Source: Allomyces arbusculus (Eukaryota; Blastocladiomycota; Blastocladiomycetes; Blastocladiales; Blastocladiaceae). Taken from it: 64,000 nt of DNA. The notes beneath the pieces are model-generated. The model made no database searches. It saw nothing but the letters and a program-made list of their open reading frames with translations, and was not told the DNA's origin. How positions within the stretch are numbered: the first letter of the stretch is position 1; each line of letters opens with the position of its first letter. Position numbers and translations under genes: made by a program. Of this stretch, positions 60,435-64,000 are shown piece by piece. The DNA lies in assembly GCA_027604705.1 (NCBI GenBank), contig JADHYV010000051.1, positions 62,001 to 126,000 on the forward strand, given 5' to 3'.

Positions 60435-60853
60435 TTTTTTTTTGCGTCCTTAATGCTCGGGCTCGTACTTGCTTGTACTTGCGCTACCGTGCGGGACAGT
60501 GAACGGGTCTACTTGCTTGCTAGGTATTCGATCGGTTGCAGCTGCAGTTGGTCCATTTCTGGATGGTGGTGCTGCTGGTCCGTCGCCAGCGCCTTCGACA
60601 CGCGCGGTCGAGCGCGGCGGCGCCGTGTTCGCGCGGGAGTGATGTGCGCGAGAAATTGGTGGGAAGTGGCGAGTGCGAGACTCCCGCGAGACAGAGGCGC
60701 CTGCGATGGTGTCTGCACGTGGGAAGTGGCTGATCAGCCTGATCAGCAGCAACAGCCTGCGCATCGAGGATCAACCACCCGGCAGAGTGCTTGCTCTTCA
60801 CTCTCCTCGCTCCTTGTGCTAATCAGCGCCCAACAACTCCCATTGCCGCCGCC
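60435..60853. promoter_or_regulatory. Divergent promoter region, membrane protein / PPR gene
   Basis: 419 bp between the two start codons. A run of A/T near 60436 and otherwise GC-rich DNA; no motif assigned. Confidence 0.35.
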
Positions 60854-62731
60854 ATGTCGAGCCGGCTCCCCGTTTCCATCTTGCGCGCGGTCAAGCGCGC
60901 GAGCCCGCGCAACTGGCCGCCACCAACACCCGAGCTCGCCGGCGCGCAATTTCCTGCCTTTCACGAAGCCGACGATTTGGGCAAGGCCGACGATTTGGGC
61001 AAGGCCGACGAGCCGACGCGCGCTTTGCACACCTTCCTCGTGTCGCTTCTCGACAAGCGCGGCAACCGCCGCAAGGACTTGGCGGAACCATACGACGTGC
61101 TCAAGGACCACGGCCATCTACGCCGATTATTGCCCGCCATTCCACGCTATCTCGCGCACTTGCAGCGCTCTTTACGTCGACCCGATCACGAACGCTTGGC
61201 GCGCGTCTGCCTCGAAATCTACGCGACGTTGGGTGACCCGGTGTGGGCTCAGGAAGCGGCTGCCGAACCGGACCGGTCCATCTGCCAGTGTCGTCGCGAA
61301 CCGCTCTACCAGGACCCGAGTTTACGCCGGGTCGGGATCTGCCCAAAATTCGACTACAGCGCCCCGAGGACAAGGGCCGGCGACTGTCCAATAACCAACG
61401 GGTCGCTCTTGAAAAAAGTGCACCAGCACCGTGTTCTCGCGCTCGCCTCGCTCGGCCGTCCCGCTGATGCGCTGCGTGCTTTTGAAAACGATGCGCCCAC
61501 GCACCCCAAGTCGACGGGCGAACCAAGGACGCTCACATCGCACGACCGCGCCGAATTTTGCGAAGTACCGCTCTGCGCGATCATGGCCTCGTTTGCCACG
61601 GCCGGCCACCCAGAGCACACGATTTCCGTTTTCCGCAAGTACCAGCCGAAGCTCCACCGATCGGGCCGCGCGATTTCGCTTGTTCTCAAGGCCATGTTCT
61701 CGACGGGCGACGTGGTCGGCGCCTGCACGCTGCTCAAGGAAACTTCGCCCGAGGCCATGACTATCGCGCACTACAACATGCTCATGAGCGGCTTGCTGGA
61801 TGTGGGCGCGCACGACGAAGCCAAGCAGCTCTACGAAGGGCTCATGACCGTACCGCCGTCGTCCCCCGCCATGGTCCTGGACGCACACACGCACACGATT
61901 GCTCTCAAGATGTACCTTGGGCAGGGTGATGTGGCCGCGGCCATGACCATCTTCCGCTCGCAGTTCCGGTTTGCGCGCGATACGGTCGAGATTGCGCGGA
62001 ACTCGGCATACCCGGTGCAGTTTGTTGCCACGGAATCCATCGACCCGGCCGCTGATGGCGGTCCACCGGCACACTGCCAGCCAACCGCAGAGACGTTTTC
62101 GACCTTGATTACAGCGCTTTCGAGCAGTGCGTGGGCGACACTCGACACGCTCTCGCTCGCGTGCCAGATGCATTACGAAATGCTGCACGGCGAGCATCTC
62201 GCCACGGCCACCATTTCCGGTAAACTGGTGACACGGTGCATTGCCGCCGATGAGCCGGGATGGGCCCAGTCGGTCTTGCGCGAACATTTGGCCGTGAACG
62301 GTCCGCTCGATGCGCCATTCGTTGACGCTCTGCGCCGCGCGGCAATCGCCGCGAAAGACCCGCAGCCATGGATCGGCCCGGTCTTGCGCGAATGGCTCGA
62401 ACGTGTGCACCCGGACTTGACGGAGTCCGAGAAGCCGTTTTGGGATCAGGTCACGGCGGCAGCGGCGAGGTCACCGCGGCAAACGTGGCGCGCGCGCGGG
62501 TGGCACGATCATTGGGACGGCGATCATGCGGTCAAGGATATGCGCCGTATCCGATTGCTCAGGCGGCGCGCGGTGCTTCGGGCCGCGTCGGCGCAGGGGG
62601 CGGCGGCGGTACCTGGGGAGCCGGAGATGACGCTTGAGCTGGTCGTGTCGGCGGACGGGAAGACGGTGGAGAGTGTTGGGTTTGGAGGTGTGGATGCGGG
62701 TGCCGATCCAAACGCTGCGCTTGCGGTCTAG
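60854..62731 (+). CDS. Pentatricopeptide-repeat protein, probably mitochondrial
   Basis: Predicted 625-residue single-exon protein. At least two clear PPR motifs occur: IAHYNMLMSGLLDVGAHDEA (about 303-322, continuing KQLYEGLM) and HTHTIALKMYLGQGDVAAAM starting about residue 340. Further helical pairs lie around 240-300 and 400-480. The N-terminus (SSRLPVSILRAVKRASPRNW) is basic, Ser/Arg-rich and acid-free, as expected for a mitochondrial presequence. Fungal proteins of this kind act in mitochondrial RNA processing or translation; the exact target cannot be told. The chosen ATG is the first in the frame. The region near 190-230 is atypical, with several Cys, and might include an unspliced intron, but the frame stays open. 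Confidence 0.78.
   Translation: MSSRLPVSILRAVKRASPRNWPPPTPELAGAQFPAFHEADDLGKADDLGKADEPTRALHTFLVSLLDKRGNRRKDLAEPYDVLKDHGHLRRLLPAIPRYLAHLQRSLRRPDHERLARVCLEIYATLGDPVWAQEAAAEPDRSICQCRREPLYQDPSLRRVGICPKFDYSAPRTRAGDCPITNGSLLKKVHQHRVLALASLGRPADALRAFENDAPTHPKSTGEPRTLTSHDRAEFCEVPLCAIMASFATAGHPEHTISVFRKYQPKLHRSGRAISLVLKAMFSTGDVVGACTLLKETSPEAMTIAHYNMLMSGLLDVGAHDEAKQLYEGLMTVPPSSPAMVLDAHTHTIALKMYLGQGDVAAAMTIFRSQFRFARDTVEIARNSAYPVQFVATESIDPAADGGPPAHCQPTAETFSTLITALSSSAWATLDTLSLACQMHYEMLHGEHLATATISGKLVTRCIAADEPGWAQSVLREHLAVNGPLDAPFVDALRRAAIAAKDPQPWIGPVLREWLERVHPDLTESEKPFWDQVTAAAARSPRQTWRARGWHDHWDGDHAVKDMRRIRLLRRRAVLRAASAQGAAAVPGEPEMTLELVVSADGKTVESVGFGGVDAGADPNAALAV
60971..61006 (+). repeat. 18-bp perfect tandem duplication in the PPR gene
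   Basis: Two copies of an 18-base unit encoding DDLGKA, adjacent and identical, so the duplication is recent. It keeps the frame. Confidence 0.9.
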
Positions 62732-62927
62732 TGCGATTTTGTTATCGTATTGTTATGTTGGGCAAATGCTATGTTGTGGGCGTGTTCTCGCTGGTCTCGA
62801 ATGGAATACATTGTCACCCCTCGCGTATCGATTACATATGACTTGCGCCCACATCTCGAACCAAACCAAAACGCACGTGGCGCTCTACGTTCGACGCCCT
62901 CCACACTCTCCACCGTGCGCCATACAG

Positions 62928-64000
62928 CTACTCATCGTCGTCTGACAAGAGATACTCTGCAATCTGGTCAAACAGCGGCACCTCAACGGGCCCGCGCGCC
63001 CCCCGACGGTCACGGCGTTGCAACTCATCCAGCACCGTCCCGCACCCCCAGCACACCAACGCTACATGCCCTGCCGTCGTTGCGCCGTGTCGTGACCCCG
63101 CGGCCACATCCGCCGGCTCGAGCGGGCACTCGAGGCATAATGGACACATCGGCGCGTCGGTCGGCGGTGCGTGCAACTTCGCGGCCGTGCGGTAGACGGC
63201 ACTGACGGTGCCCTCCTGCGTGGCCTCGAGCTTGGCGAGGAACGATTGCGTGATGTGATGCACGGACACCTTGAGCCCGGGCGGGCGTGCCGACGTGAGC
63301 GTCGGGAAGGGGATTACGTCCAGTGCGCGGAAGTACGTGAAGAGGCCGAGTTCCTTGGCCGTGAAGGTGGCGAGGGGCTTGAGGACCGTCGGTGATGCTG
63401 GAGGATCGAGAGGTGGTGAGGATTGCGATCGTGATAGTGTAAGCTCAAAAAACATACCAGTGCCGAGAGGGGTGGAGGTGGGAGCGAGGAATCGCGGAAT
63501 CGACGCGCCCTTGCCCTTGGCCGTCGCCGCGATTACGCGGTTGGCGAGCGTGGTCGTGCTCGAGCCGAGGAAGAGATAGGTCGCGTCCTTGGCTGCGTGC
63601 AGCAGAAGGTGGGTTCGGATCGAGTCGAGCAGGTCTTCCTTGGCAGACGTCGATGGCGACGAGTTAAACACGGCACGTAGCCGGTCGAGGGATGACTTGG
63701 TCGGGTCGGGGACTAAGAGCACAAATTGATCAGCTCAATCGGACGACCAGAGCAGCAGGCAACAGAGCGTTGTACCACCCGAGCTCACTGTCGTGTTTTC
63801 GACAACGAGCGTCCTTCCTGCTGCGTTCAAGTCGAAAGCGGAGGAGAGCTTGACAGTCCGCAGCGGAACCGCGTACTGGCGAACGAGCGCTTCGAGTCGC
63901 GGGTAGTAGGTCTGCAATCCATACCAAAATGACGGTTAGAGCTCAACTCACTCGCAACCTTTGTTGCGCACCAAACGCACCGGATCACAGGGAATAACCT
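62928..64000 (-). CDS. NCS2: Cytoplasmic tRNA 2-thiolation protein 2 (NCS2/CTU2), 5' end outside window
   Basis: C-terminal part of the partner of Ncs6/CTU1, which adds sulfur to the wobble uridine (mcm5s2U34) of Lys, Glu and Gln tRNAs. Exons seen: 63911-63779, 63712-63458, 63397-62928; an acceptor at 63912 shows that more exons lie beyond. Landmarks: RLEALVRQYAVPLRTVKL (as in the family's segment ending in a GFPFHVV-type strand), EDLLDSIRTHLLLHAAKDAT, SSTTTLANRVIAATAKGKG and ELGLFTYFRALDVI. Near the end two Cys pairs (CPLCLEC and CWGCG) form the zinc-ribbon-like finish. The donor of the first listed exon (GTGGTA) is unusual, chosen because it is the one that keeps frame. Confidence 0.82.

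Overview
The window is dense, GC-rich eukaryotic DNA with about 26 genes. Nearly all are interrupted by short GT-AG introns (roughly 45-160 bp), often with GTACGT-like donors and CTGAC/CTGAT branch sites. Two giant chitin synthases with a myosin-like head, chitin-glucan cross-linking GH16 enzymes and fungal-type housekeeping genes mark it as fungal. A WDPCP/Fritz-like ciliary gene suggests a flagellated (zoosporic) fungus; Blastocladiomycota is my best guess, by inference only. I saw no tRNA, rRNA, CRISPR array, transposon or virus-derived element. All exon borders were read by eye from splice signals, reading frame and family conservation. Multi-exon models were accepted only when exon lengths summed to a whole number of codons.

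Layout. 1-3.2 kb: the 3' end of URB1 (60S ribosome assembly) and a DUF1295 membrane reductase. 3.8-16 kb: a cell-wall block in which chitin synthase CHS-A (1843 aa) is flanked by two GPI-anchored GH16 genes on the opposite strand. 16.4-23.8 kb: WDPCP-like, DUS2, ERV1, SDHAF3 and proteasome beta-4. 24.5-29 kb: ribosomal protein eS30, glycine-cleavage T-protein and the SRP40/Nopp140 snoRNP chaperone. 29.7-32.4 kb: an unusual fusion of a TagB/F-like glycerophosphotransferase domain and an EEP phosphodiesterase. 32.6-43.4 kb: ESCRT-III VPS24, an mRNA-export-like RRM protein, TRM3 and an LTA4H-type aminopeptidase. 43.6-48.6 kb: a tandem pair of secreted class-3 lipases around a doubtful small gene. 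50.9-57.1 kb: a second chitin synthase, CHS-B (1966 aa), whose motor domain has lost the P-loop. 57.5-64 kb: a polytopic membrane protein with a UBC-like domain, a PPR protein and the 3' part of CTU2/NCS2.

How the genes relate. The clearest functional grouping is cell-wall synthesis: chitin synthase next to chitin-glucan cross-linkers, with a second synthase 37 kb away. Three tRNA-modification genes (DUS2, TRM3, CTU2) and three ribosome/snoRNP genes (URB1, eS30, SRP40) are scattered through the window without operon-like organisation. Several pairs are divergent and share short promoters: WDPCP/DUS2, ERV1/SDHAF3, SRP40/fusion gene, VPS24/RRM and membrane protein/PPR. The most novel items are the GT/EEP fusion, the membrane protein with an apparently inactive E2-like fold, and the paired real-motor and pseudo-motor chitin synthases.
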